A stretch of 64,000 bases of DNA, from contig NZ_JALKBW010000001.1 in the NCBI RefSeq assembly GCF_023017165.1, positions 744,001 to 808,000 on the forward strand, written 5' to 3'. The translations under genes were made by a program, and so were the position numbers. This document shows, piece by piece, positions 57,122 through 64,000 of this stretch. Under the pieces are notes generated by a model, which was not told the DNA's origin, ran no database searches, and saw nothing but the letters and a program-made list of their open reading frames with translations. The number at the start of each line of letters is the position of its first letter. The first letter of the stretch is position 1. The DNA is from Gordonia alkaliphila (lineage in GTDB: Bacteria; Actinomycetota; Actinomycetes; Mycobacteriales; Mycobacteriaceae).

Positions 57122-57511
57122 TCACTTGAGCGAGATGGTGGCGCCGGCCTCTTCGAGCTTGGCCTTGGCAGCCTCGGCGTCGTCCTTGCTGACCTTCTCC
57201 AGGAGAGCCTTCGGAGCGCTCTCGACGAGGTCCTTGGCTTCCTTCAGGCCCAGGCCCGCGACGACCTCGCGGACGACCTTGATGACCTGGATCTTCTTGT
57301 CGCCGGCGCTCTCGAGCACGACGTCGAACTCGTCCTGCTCGGCAGCAGCCTCGGCGCCACCGGCAGCCGGGGCACCGGCAGCAGCGACGGCGACCGGAGC
57401 GGCAGCGGTGACCTCGAAGACCTCTTCGAACTTCTTCACGAAATCGCTGAGCTCCAGCAGGGTCAGTTCCTTGAACTGCTCGATGAGCTCGTCAGCGGTG
57501 AGCTTCGCCAT
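57122..57511 (-). CDS. rplL: Ribosomal protein L7/L12
   Basis: 129 residues. N-terminal dimerisation domain ([32 protein letters not shown]), an Ala/Gly-rich hinge (about 36-60), and the C-terminal factor-binding domain ([41 protein letters not shown]). It forms the stalk that recruits elongation factors. GGAAGGA lies upstream. It follows rplJ, as in most bacteria. Confidence 0.97.
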   Translation of the reverse strand: MAKLTADELIEQFKELTLLELSDFVKKFEEVFEVTAAAPVAVAAAGAPAAGGAEAAAEQDEFDVVLESAGDKKIQVIKVVREVVAGLGLKEAKDLVESAPKALLEKVSKDDAEAAKAKLEEAGATISLK

Positions 57512-57610
57512 GATGGCGTCCTTCCTATAAATCCCAGTACGGGAGGCCTGCGGTGCAGGCCGGGTCGATGATGCGGCTGGTTGTCCGGCCGCAATGGGGA
57601 GAGGTGAGGC

Positions 57611-58135
57611 CTAGGCGGCCTCGCCCTCCTTCTTCTCCTGCAGAGCCGCGGCGAGACGCGCGACCTGCGAGGCGGGCTGGTTGAACAGCCCGGCGGCCTT
57701 AGCCAAGTTGCCCTTCATGGCACCGGCGAGCTTGGCCAGGAGGACCTCACGGGTCTCCAGGTCGGCAATGGCCTCAACTTCGGCCACAGACAGCGCACGG
57801 CCGTCCATGTAACCGCCCTTGATGACCAGGGCCTTGTTGTCCTTGGCGAAGGTCTTGATGGCCTTCGCAGCCACAACCGGCTCACCTTCGATGAAGGCGA
57901 TCGCGGTCGGACCGACGAACAGCTCGTCGAGCCCCTCCACGCCTGCCTCTGCGGCAGCACGCTTGACGAGGGTGTTCTTGGCGACGGAGTACGTTGCGCC
58001 GTCACCGAGCGAGCGGCGGAGTTCACCGATCTGCGGCACGGTCAGACCACGGTATTCCGTGATGACCGCTGCAGTGGAACCCTTGAACTGCTCAGTGATC
58101 TCAGCAACTGCTGCGACCTTTTCCTGCGTGGACAT
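57611..58135 (-). CDS. rplJ: Ribosomal protein L10
   Basis: 174 residues from [13 protein letters not shown]. The GAGGAGG seven bases upstream of 58135 fixes the start; an in-frame ATG at 58168 is rejected. N-terminal rRNA-binding domain ([33 protein letters not shown]) and C-terminal helix that binds L7/L12 ([22 protein letters not shown]). L10 is known to control its own operon by binding the leader RNA; a candidate leader precedes it. Confidence 0.97.
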   Translation of the reverse strand: MSTQEKVAAVAEITEQFKGSTAAVITEYRGLTVPQIGELRRSLGDGATYSVAKNTLVKRAAAEAGVEGLDELFVGPTAIAFIEGEPVVAAKAIKTFAKDNKALVIKGGYMDGRALSVAEVEAIADLETREVLLAKLAGAMKGNLAKAAGLFNQPASQVARLAAALQEKKEGEAA

Positions 58136-58238
58136 ACTTCGCCTCCTCTCGTGTCTTTTCGTTGACACCGGCTACGGTGTCGCGACCCAGAAGCCGTCCG
58201 CGGCGGGCGGCGATCGTTTGACACCGGAGAAACACGAA

Positions 58239-58380
58239 CGCCCCGTGCAGGAAGCACGGGGCGAAATTGCTCCACGGCGGGCCGCGGGGCGAAGTCTCCT
58301 CGTTCATCCTGCGTGGGCCGCCGAGTGAACTCGGGCCTTCGATCGGGATTCCTCCCGACAACCAACGGTCTCTGGTTGAA
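58239..58380 (-). ncRNA. Candidate L10 leader (autoregulatory RNA)
   Basis: Between rplJ (58135) and the divergent GH76-like gene (58431), the minus strand has a hairpin GCCCCGTGC/GCACGGGGC (58239-58263), a second TCGGGA-GGAA-TCCCGA (58343-58358) and the sequence ACCAGAGACCGTTGGTT (58360-58377). The last matches the pattern of the known L10-binding kink-turn region in L10 leaders (CC-x-AGACxG-x-xGG). L10-L12 binding to such leaders represses rplJ. This is by pattern only. Confidence 0.55.
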
Positions 58381-58430
58381 CTGGATGCACCGAAGCGAAC
58401 TCCGATGAACCGGCCTCTAGGCTAACGGTC

Positions 58431-59654
58431 ATGGCCAGAGATGTCGAATCCACCGAGGTGGCCCCCTCCGACGATGCCGCCGCCGAGGCCGCCGCGCGCG
58501 TGCGCGCCGCCGTCGCCGCACTCCGCGCTCGGCACCTCCGGCCCATCGCCGGCGTCCTGCCGGGCACCCGGATCGGCGTCGCCTCGTGGCCGCGACCCGG
58601 GCGCCCGTGGTCCACGGAACGACTCACCGCGTCGTGGAACTACTGGTGGCAGGCGCACCTGGTGGACGTGCTGATCGACGCCGCAGTGCTCGGCGACCCC
58701 GCCGCCCCGCGCGAGGCACGAGCGGTGATCCGCGGCCTGCGGGTCCGGAACATCGGCCGCTGGCGCAACGCCTACTACGACGACATGGCGTGGCTGGCGA
58801 TCGCCCTGGAACGGGCCCGACGCCGTCTCCCGCCGCCGGTCGGCCCGGACTGCCTGCGCGGCGGACTGACCACGCTCACCGACGTCCTCTACGACGCGTG
58901 GGATCCCGCGCACGGCGGCGGCATCCCGTGGCGCACCACGGACCTGTTCTTCAACGTCCCCGCCAACGGTCCGGCCGGCATCGTGTTGGCCCGCCGCGAC
59001 CACGTGGCGCGCGCGGTGGCGACGGCGGACTGGATCCACCGCGAGTTCACACTGCCCAACGGGCTGATCGCCGACGGCTTCTGGGTGGAGGCCGACGGCG
59101 GACGCCGCACCGTCGACACCGCGTTCACCTACTGCCAGGGCGTGACCCTGGGCCTGGAACTGGAGTGCTTCCGCCGCACCGGCGGGGCGCGCCACTTCCA
59201 GCGACTCGAGGCACTGGTCGACGCAGTAGAACGGGAGATGACCCGCGACGGGGTGCTGATCGGGCACGGCGGAGGCGACGGCGGCCTGTTCAGCGGCATC
59301 GCCGCGCGCTACCTGGCGCTGGTCGCGACCGACCTGCCCGGCGCCTCCCGGGCGGCCGCCGCGCTGCGCTCCCGCGCCGGGAGGATCGTGCTCGCCAGCG
59401 CGGACGCCGCCTGGGCCCACCGCGCCGAGGTGGCCGGCCTGCCGCTGTTCGGCCCCGACTGGTCCACACCCGCCGTGGTGCCCGACGGCTCCGGATCCGG
59501 CGCGTCGTTCGTCGCCGGGGCGGTCCGCTCGTCGTCGACCCCGGAACAGGACCTTTCCGTCCAGCTCGCCGCCGCCATGGCACTGACAGCTGCCGCTTCG
59601 GTCACGCTGCGGTCACCCGAGCACACCGGTTCGGTGACCCCGAATGGCAATTAG
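58431..59654 (+). CDS. GH76-family-like alpha-1,6-mannanase (cytosolic)
   Basis: 407 residues. The (alpha/alpha)6 hydrolase pattern includes SWNYWWQAHLVDVLIDAAV, the twin-Asp motif YYDDMAWLAIAL (catalytic in GH76), GGIPWRTTDLFFNVPANGPAGIVLAR and DTAFTYCQGVTLGLELE. No signal peptide is seen, so it may act on intracellular or cytosol-facing mannans. It is divergent from rplJ and shares the L10 leader region as intergenic space. In mycolata such proteins relate to mannan or lipomannan turnover; substrate is not proven. Confidence 0.78.
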   Translation: MARDVESTEVAPSDDAAAEAAARVRAAVAALRARHLRPIAGVLPGTRIGVASWPRPGRPWSTERLTASWNYWWQAHLVDVLIDAAVLGDPAAPREARAVIRGLRVRNIGRWRNAYYDDMAWLAIALERARRRLPPPVGPDCLRGGLTTLTDVLYDAWDPAHGGGIPWRTTDLFFNVPANGPAGIVLARRDHVARAVATADWIHREFTLPNGLIADGFWVEADGGRRTVDTAFTYCQGVTLGLELECFRRTGGARHFQRLEALVDAVEREMTRDGVLIGHGGGDGGLFSGIAARYLALVATDLPGASRAAAALRSRAGRIVLASADAAWAHRAEVAGLPLFGPDWSTPAVVPDGSGSGASFVAGAVRSSSTPEQDLSVQLAAAMALTAAASVTLRSPEHTGSVTPNGN

Positions 59655-59756
59655 GAACACGTTCATGCTTAATTGTTGTTAAGCGACCAGTGGGATGGAT
59701 CACAGTGATTGTCCCGCACTCCGGCTTCACCGCGCGCGGTGAGAAGGGATGGACTA

Positions 59757-61787
59757 GTGAGCGTGCAGCTCGATTACGGCGTCGACGAGGCGCCCCGCTA
59801 CCGAAATGCCGACGGCGGACACCAGGCCGCCGCCTGGCACGAGTCGGTGTACGGCCGCAAGCCGTATCCGCGCGTGCACATCACTCGTGACGTCACCATC
59901 ACCATGACCGACGGCGTGCAACTGCGTGCCACCGTAATCCGGCCGGCCAACCGCCTCGGCCAGCCCACCAAGACCCCGTTCCCCGCGGTCCTCAACGTGA
60001 ATCCGTACAACCGGGCACTGCTCGACGGCTTCGACCATCTGCTGCACGGCCCGGTGATCGGGCGCACGGTGAAGGCCGCTGCGAGCAAGATGACGCACGA
60101 GGAAGGCCCGCTGGTGGGCCTGGCCCGGATGACCCGCACCTTCGATCGCGGACTGTTCGACGTCTTCGGCGTCAACCGCAATCTGGTGCAGTCCGGCTAC
60201 GTGCAGATCCTGGTCGATGTACGCGGCACCGGTGCCTCGCACGGCCGCTGGGAGATTCTCAGCGCCCGCGAACAGCAGGACTCGGTCGAGGTGATCGAGT
60301 GGATCGCGGAGCAGTCGTGGTGCGACGGCGCCGTCGGCATGGCCGGCTGGAGCTACTCGGCGATCAACTCCCTGCAGGCCGCCGCGCTGCGCCCACCGGC
60401 CCTGAAGGCGATCTTCGCCATCGAGGGCACCGACGATCTGGTGCGCGACATCTACATCACCGGCGGCATGCCGTCGGCCTTCATTCCGCTGTGGTTGGCC
60501 CTGGTCAACGGCATGAAGTGGCTGCCCAACCCGGCCACCATGCTCGCCGACACCCTGCGCGGCCAGCAGTACAAGTGGCTGCGCGACCGCCTCGCCAGCC
60601 CGGCCACGGAGATACCATCGCTGCTGTGGGGCTTCCTCACCGCGCGCGATCACCGCATCTTCGATCATCCCTACTTCGACGAGCGCTCCCCGGACATCGG
60701 CAACATCGAGGCCGCCACCTTCACCGTCGGCGGCTGGCACGATCTGTTCGGCCGCAGCGCCAGTCGGCTGTACCAGCAGCTCAACATGGAGCCCGGACGC
60801 AAGCAGATGCTGGTGGCCAACGGCTACCACCTCGACCCCGGCTGCGACCACGGCCGTCCCCACCAGCCGCCGCAGCTCGACGTCCTCGAACGCGCCTGGT
60901 TCGACCGCTGGCTCAAGGGCATCTCCAACGGCGTCGACGACTACGGTCCGGTGACCCTGGAGCAGCAGGGCGGCGACTGGTCGTGCGGCACGTCGTTCCC
61001 CCGCGCCGAGGTGCGGGCGCAGCGCCTGTTCCTCACCGAGGAGCCGTCCGGCACCGCTCCGCACGCTCGGCACGACGGTCGGCTGCACACCGCGCCGGCC
61101 TCGCGTCGTCGTTCGCTGCGGATCACACCCGACCTGCGCGGCATGGCCTCCCGCGACGCCGCACAGGTCTTCGCGGGCCTGCCGATCGTGTTCGGCCGCA
61201 AGTTCACCGAGGACGCCTCCTACCAGGAGCAGGGCGCCCTGAGCTTCACCAGCGCCCCGGTCACCGCGCCCACGCAGATCTCCGGCCAGATGAATCTGCG
61301 CCTGAACGTCTCGACCACCGCGCATGAAGGCATCTGGGCGGTCACCGTGAACGACGTCGCCCCCGACGGCACCTCCACGGTGCTGAGCAACGGCGCCCTG
61401 ACCGCGTCGAACCGGGCGCTGGATCCGTCCCGCTCCACCTACGCCGACGGCGGCACCCTGGTCGACGCCGTGCACTACCTGTCCCGCGACCGCCGCCTGC
61501 CGGTGCCGCCGGACGAGCCGGTGCGCATCGACGTGGACCTGGTGCCCACCGACGCGGTCCTGAAGACCGGACATCGTCTCCGCATCGATGTATACGCGGC
61601 CAGCATGCCGCGCTACCTGACGATCGTGCCCGACCTGATCAAGGCACGCGGCCGCCGCCAGCAGCTGGTGCTCGACCCGAACAAGCCGAGCTACCTGACC
61701 TTCCTCACCGACGGCGACCTCGGGGTGGACCCGGTGCCGACCGCCTCGCAGCTGCACCCGATGGCCACGCTGTCGGCCGTCGACTGA
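59757..61787 (+). CDS. CocE/NonD-family hydrolase
   Basis: 676 residues from the GTG at 59757. N-terminal alpha/beta-hydrolase domain with DVTITMTDGVQLRATVIRPA, LVDVRGTGASHGRWE, the nucleophile elbow AGWSYSAINSLQAA (serine in GWSYSA, where classical CocE has GxSYxG), and GGWHDLF (Asp). The C-terminal X-Pro dipeptidyl-peptidase-like jelly roll follows (GALSFTSAPVTAPTQISGQMNLRLNVSTTAHEGIWAVTVNDVAPDG). Members hydrolyse esters or proline peptides. No signal peptide is seen. The GAAGGGAT upstream is spaced somewhat far for an ideal site. Confidence 0.83.
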   Translation: MSVQLDYGVDEAPRYRNADGGHQAAAWHESVYGRKPYPRVHITRDVTITMTDGVQLRATVIRPANRLGQPTKTPFPAVLNVNPYNRALLDGFDHLLHGPVIGRTVKAAASKMTHEEGPLVGLARMTRTFDRGLFDVFGVNRNLVQSGYVQILVDVRGTGASHGRWEILSAREQQDSVEVIEWIAEQSWCDGAVGMAGWSYSAINSLQAAALRPPALKAIFAIEGTDDLVRDIYITGGMPSAFIPLWLALVNGMKWLPNPATMLADTLRGQQYKWLRDRLASPATEIPSLLWGFLTARDHRIFDHPYFDERSPDIGNIEAATFTVGGWHDLFGRSASRLYQQLNMEPGRKQMLVANGYHLDPGCDHGRPHQPPQLDVLERAWFDRWLKGISNGVDDYGPVTLEQQGGDWSCGTSFPRAEVRAQRLFLTEEPSGTAPHARHDGRLHTAPASRRRSLRITPDLRGMASRDAAQVFAGLPIVFGRKFTEDASYQEQGALSFTSAPVTAPTQISGQMNLRLNVSTTAHEGIWAVTVNDVAPDGTSTVLSNGALTASNRALDPSRSTYADGGTLVDAVHYLSRDRRLPVPPDEPVRIDVDLVPTDAVLKTGHRLRIDVYAASMPRYLTIVPDLIKARGRRQQLVLDPNKPSYLTFLTDGDLGVDPVPTASQLHPMATLSAVD

Positions 61788-61797
61788 GTCCTGACCC

Positions 61798-62289
61798 CTA
61801 CGTGAGACCCGCGTCGCCGAGTAGGACCCGGTAGACCAGCGCGAACTCGGGTCCCAGGACGAGGCCGACGAGGTCGATCAGGGTGTGCGCGAACTCCGGG
61901 CCGTGCGCCGCTGCCCACGGATCGGCGAGGTGGTGCGCGCACTCGTGCAGCACCACCAGCTCGCGCAGCGCCCATCGACCGTCGGGCACCTCCGGGATCG
62001 CGATCTCGGCGCTGGCGAACTCGTAGTGCGCGGCCCCGGCGCCTTTGCGGCTGCGCACCCGGATCGGGCGGCGGGCGCCGGCGAAGCGTTCGCGGACCGC
62101 GGGCAGGGCCAGGACGTCGTCGACGTACCGCTGCACCGCGGCCACCGAACCGAAGCGGGCTTCGGCGCGCAACGTCAGGGTGGCGCCGGCCACCTGCACG
62201 GTGTGCGCGCGGCCGCCCGGCCGGTCTACGAGCGCGAAGATCAGGCGTTCGGTCTCGTAGAAGCGGGCGCGACGGCTGTCGCGGGTCAT
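61798..62289 (-). CDS. TIGR04338-family metallopeptidase-like protein
   Basis: 163 residues. A zinc-binding HECAHHL motif (HExxH) lies near residue 120, followed by HGPEFAHTLIDLVG, which supplies the third ligand region. This is the pattern of TIGR04338 proteins of mycolata, small metalloproteins without assigned substrate. Its start overlaps the stop of the DUF2786 gene as ATGA, so the two are translated together. A 444-codon frame that runs through both genes is an artefact of frame. Confidence 0.8.
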   Translation of the reverse strand: MTRDSRRARFYETERLIFALVDRPGGRAHTVQVAGATLTLRAEARFGSVAAVQRYVDDVLALPAVRERFAGARRPIRVRSRKGAGAAHYEFASAEIAIPEVPDGRWALRELVVLHECAHHLADPWAAAHGPEFAHTLIDLVGLVLGPEFALVYRVLLGDAGLT

Positions 62290-63125
62290 GGCTCCAGTGC
62301 GCCGCGCGGCGCCCCGAACTCCCGGTCGGCGCCGATCTTGGCACGACGACCGGCGTGGTCCCCGGCCCGCCGGGCCGCCGACGAATAGCCCGCGGTGGCG
62401 CGGCTCGGCCGCCAACTGCCGCGGGCGGTGGATTCGCGGCGGTGGAAGTCGGTCACCTCCAGCTCCTTGTTGCGCAGCGCGACGGCGGTGGACGTCGACG
62501 TCGAACCGGCGCTGCCCGCGTCCGCTTCGGCGCGCACGGCCTCGTCGCGCTGCTGATCGCGCGCCTCGAGCAGGCGGGCGCCGATGCGTTCGGCGAAGGC
62601 AGACTGGAAGTTCAGGCGCGCCGTGATCGGCGAGAGCGCCTTCTCCTCCACCACCCGGCGTCGCCACGGCCCGTAGTCGCGGGTCACCACCTGCTGCGCG
62701 GTCTCCTGCTTGTAGGCGCCCGACTTCAGGTAGGCGTCGCTGGCGGCCACCATCTGCACCACCAGGGAGGCGTACAGGGTCTCCACGGCGTCGATGTCGG
62801 CCTCGTAGCCGTAGGCGATCACGTAGGTCGAGTTCGACGCCACGTCGCAGGTCAGATCGTTGGCGCGGCCGATGTGGACGAACAGCTGCACGTAGGTGCG
62901 CAGGCCACGCTTGCCCGCGGTGCCGATGACTATCTGCCGACTCAGCGGGGTCTGCCGTTTCCGCAGGGCCGGGTCGTGGTCGCGGGCCACCGCCAGGTCG
63001 ATCGACGACGCCGTGGCCAACCGTTGCGCCGCGGCGAGGAAGGCCTGCGCCTCGTGCTCGTTGTCGGTGCCCTCGGCCTGCCGGAGCAGCCCGCCGATCC
63101 GGGTCAGGAGCTTGTCGTCGCGCAT
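62286..63125 (-). CDS. DUF2786-domain protein
   Basis: 279 residues. The N-terminal DUF2786 domain (RDDKLLTRIGGLLRQAEGTDNEHEAQAFLAAAQRLA) is followed by a folded region (VIGTAGKRGLRTYVQLFVHIGRANDLTCDVASN) and a Ser/Arg-rich, probably disordered tail from about 190. The family is common in actinobacteria next to TIGR04338 proteins, and its function is unknown. It is coupled to the metalloprotein gene. Confidence 0.8.
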   Translation of the reverse strand: MRDDKLLTRIGGLLRQAEGTDNEHEAQAFLAAAQRLATASSIDLAVARDHDPALRKRQTPLSRQIVIGTAGKRGLRTYVQLFVHIGRANDLTCDVASNSTYVIAYGYEADIDAVETLYASLVVQMVAASDAYLKSGAYKQETAQQVVTRDYGPWRRRVVEEKALSPITARLNFQSAFAERIGARLLEARDQQRDEAVRAEADAGSAGSTSTSTAVALRNKELEVTDFHRRESTARGSWRPSRATAGYSSAARRAGDHAGRRAKIGADREFGAPRGALEP

Positions 63126-63213
63126 GAGGCAAGGGTAGTCACCGTCCGTGACACCGCCCGTTCCCGCTGTCCACAGGCCTGCTTCCGCGAGCGGAGCTGT
63201 CCACAGACCGCAC

Positions 63214-64000
63214 TCACAACCCGAATCGGCGTTGCATCCGCGCTAGGGTCTGCGCCGAGGCGCGCAGGCCGGCGCGCTCGTCGTCGGACAGGGTGATCGG
63301 GAGTCGGCGCCCGGCACCGGCCGCGTCGACCACCGTGGGCAGCGACAGGCAGACATCGCTCAGTCCGACCTCGTCGTCGTCGATCAGCGAGGACACCGGC
63401 AGGACCCGGTGTTCGTCGTCGAGCAGCGCCTCCACGATGCGCACCGCGGCCAGCCCGATGGCGTAGTTGGTGGCGCCCTTGCCCTCGATGATGCGATACG
63501 CCGAGCCGACCACGTCGTCGCGGATCCGGTCGCGTGCGGCGGCATCGAGCGCCGGGCGGCCGGGCAGCGGGGTCCAGTCCAGCAGCGGCACCCCGCCGAT
63601 CGTGGCCGACGTCCAGAGCGGGATCTCGGTGTCGCCGTGTTCGCCGGCGATGTAGGCGTGCACATTCTGCACGGCCACGCCGCAGTGCTCCGACAGGAGG
63701 AAGCGCAGCCGCGAGGAGTCGAGCACGGTGCCGGAGCCGAACAGCTGACGCCGGGGCAGCCCGGTGAACCGGAGCGCCGCGTAGGTCACCACGTCCACCG
63801 GGTTGGTGACCATCACGTACCGGGCGTGCGGTGCCGCGTCGACGATCGGCGGTAGCGCCGTGCGGGTGAGCTCGATGGTGGCTTCGGCCAGTTCCAGCCG
63901 GGATTGGCCGGGCTTCTGCTTGGCCCCGGCGGTGAAGACGACGACGTCGGCGTCCGCGCAGATCTGCGGGTCCGCCGAGCCGAGCACGGTGGCCCGCGGT
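63214..64000 (-). CDS. ldh: L-lactate dehydrogenase-type enzyme, C-terminal part (5' end outside window)
   Basis: At least 262 codons; the NAD-binding glycine loop lies beyond position 64000. Visible are ADVVVFTAGAKQKPGQSRLELAEAT (lower Rossmann fold), YVMVTNPVDVVTYAALRFTG, GSGTVLDSSRLRFLL (substrate-binding Arg) and the catalytic His in AGEHGDTEIPLW. The pattern fits L-lactate dehydrogenases over malate dehydrogenases (GSGTVLDSSR, GEHGD). It interconverts pyruvate and lactate with NADH in the cytosol. It ends in RFGL. Confidence 0.88.
   Translation of the reverse strand, partial: PRATVLGSADPQICADADVVVFTAGAKQKPGQSRLELAEATIELTRTALPPIVDAAPHARYVMVTNPVDVVTYAALRFTGLPRRQLFGSGTVLDSSRLRFLLSEHCGVAVQNVHAYIAGEHGDTEIPLWTSATIGGVPLLDWTPLPGRPALDAAARDRIRDDVVGSAYRIIEGKGATNYAIGLAAVRIVEALLDDEHRVLPVSSLIDDDEVGLSDVCLSLPTVVDAAGAGRRLPITLSDDERAGLRASAQTLARMQRRFGL

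Noticed and set aside
61798..63132. One 444-codon frame covering both the DUF2786 and TIGR04338 regions
   Set aside because: The upstream half is in the wrong frame for the DUF2786 protein; the two real genes overlap by ATGA in different frames.

Overview
This GC-rich window looks like chromosome of a mycolic-acid-containing actinomycete (Mycobacteriales, most likely a Gordonia-like genus rather than Mycobacterium). Evidence: RpoB and RpoC are very close to mycobacterial proteins; there is a complete Mce lipid-importer locus, an FprB-type ferredoxin reductase fusion, an F420/LLM-type oxidoreductase, an antigen-85-like esterase and a PGRS-like glycine-rich protein. The genus is an inference from gene content. 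No tRNA, rRNA or CRISPR array was seen.

Layout. 1-5.9 kb: end of a substrate-binding lipoprotein gene, a quinone-oxidoreductase-like gene, then an arginine catabolic pair (arcD-like antiporter and arginine deiminase arcA, with no arcB or arcC) and a small methyltransferase gene. 5.9-8.0 kb: a small membrane-protein gene split precisely by an IS3-family element, bracketed by a 20-bp direct repeat. 8.0-11.2 kb: an overlapping operon (LLM oxidoreductase, flavin monooxygenase, alpha/beta hydrolase). 11.2-14.4 kb: a GT4 glycosyltransferase, methyltransferase and barrel-protein operon, followed upstream by fprB. 16-21.9 kb: housekeeping and unknown genes, including an S4 RNA-binding domain fused in frame to a DUF3558 lipoprotein.

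21.9-33.4 kb is the most unusual region. It holds a giant (about 2,800 residue if repaired) secreted PGRS-like protein that has a Sec-type signal peptide in place of a PE domain, and next to it a large secreted orphan protein with acidic DxDGNP repeats. 33.4-36.8 kb holds a DinB2-type Y-family polymerase, an antigen-85-like esterase and an AbiEi/DUF559-like gene flanked on both sides by 19-bp tandem repeats.

36.9-58.4 kb, all on the minus strand, is the ribosomal/RNA polymerase region: rplJ-rplL, then a whole Mce locus (mceG, yrbEA, yrbEB, mceA-F and two Mce-associated genes), then rpoB-rpoC. In M. tuberculosis only the orphan ATPase mkl (mceG) lies at this place. 58.4-64 kb: GH76-like hydrolase, CocE-type hydrolase, a small metalloprotease-like protein, a DUF2786 protein and the C-terminal part of a lactate dehydrogenase.

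Three genes carry a one-base frameshift at a short G/C run (IS orfB, the PGRS gene and mceA). This is either homopolymer sequencing error or real inactivation/phase variation, and raw reads are needed to decide.
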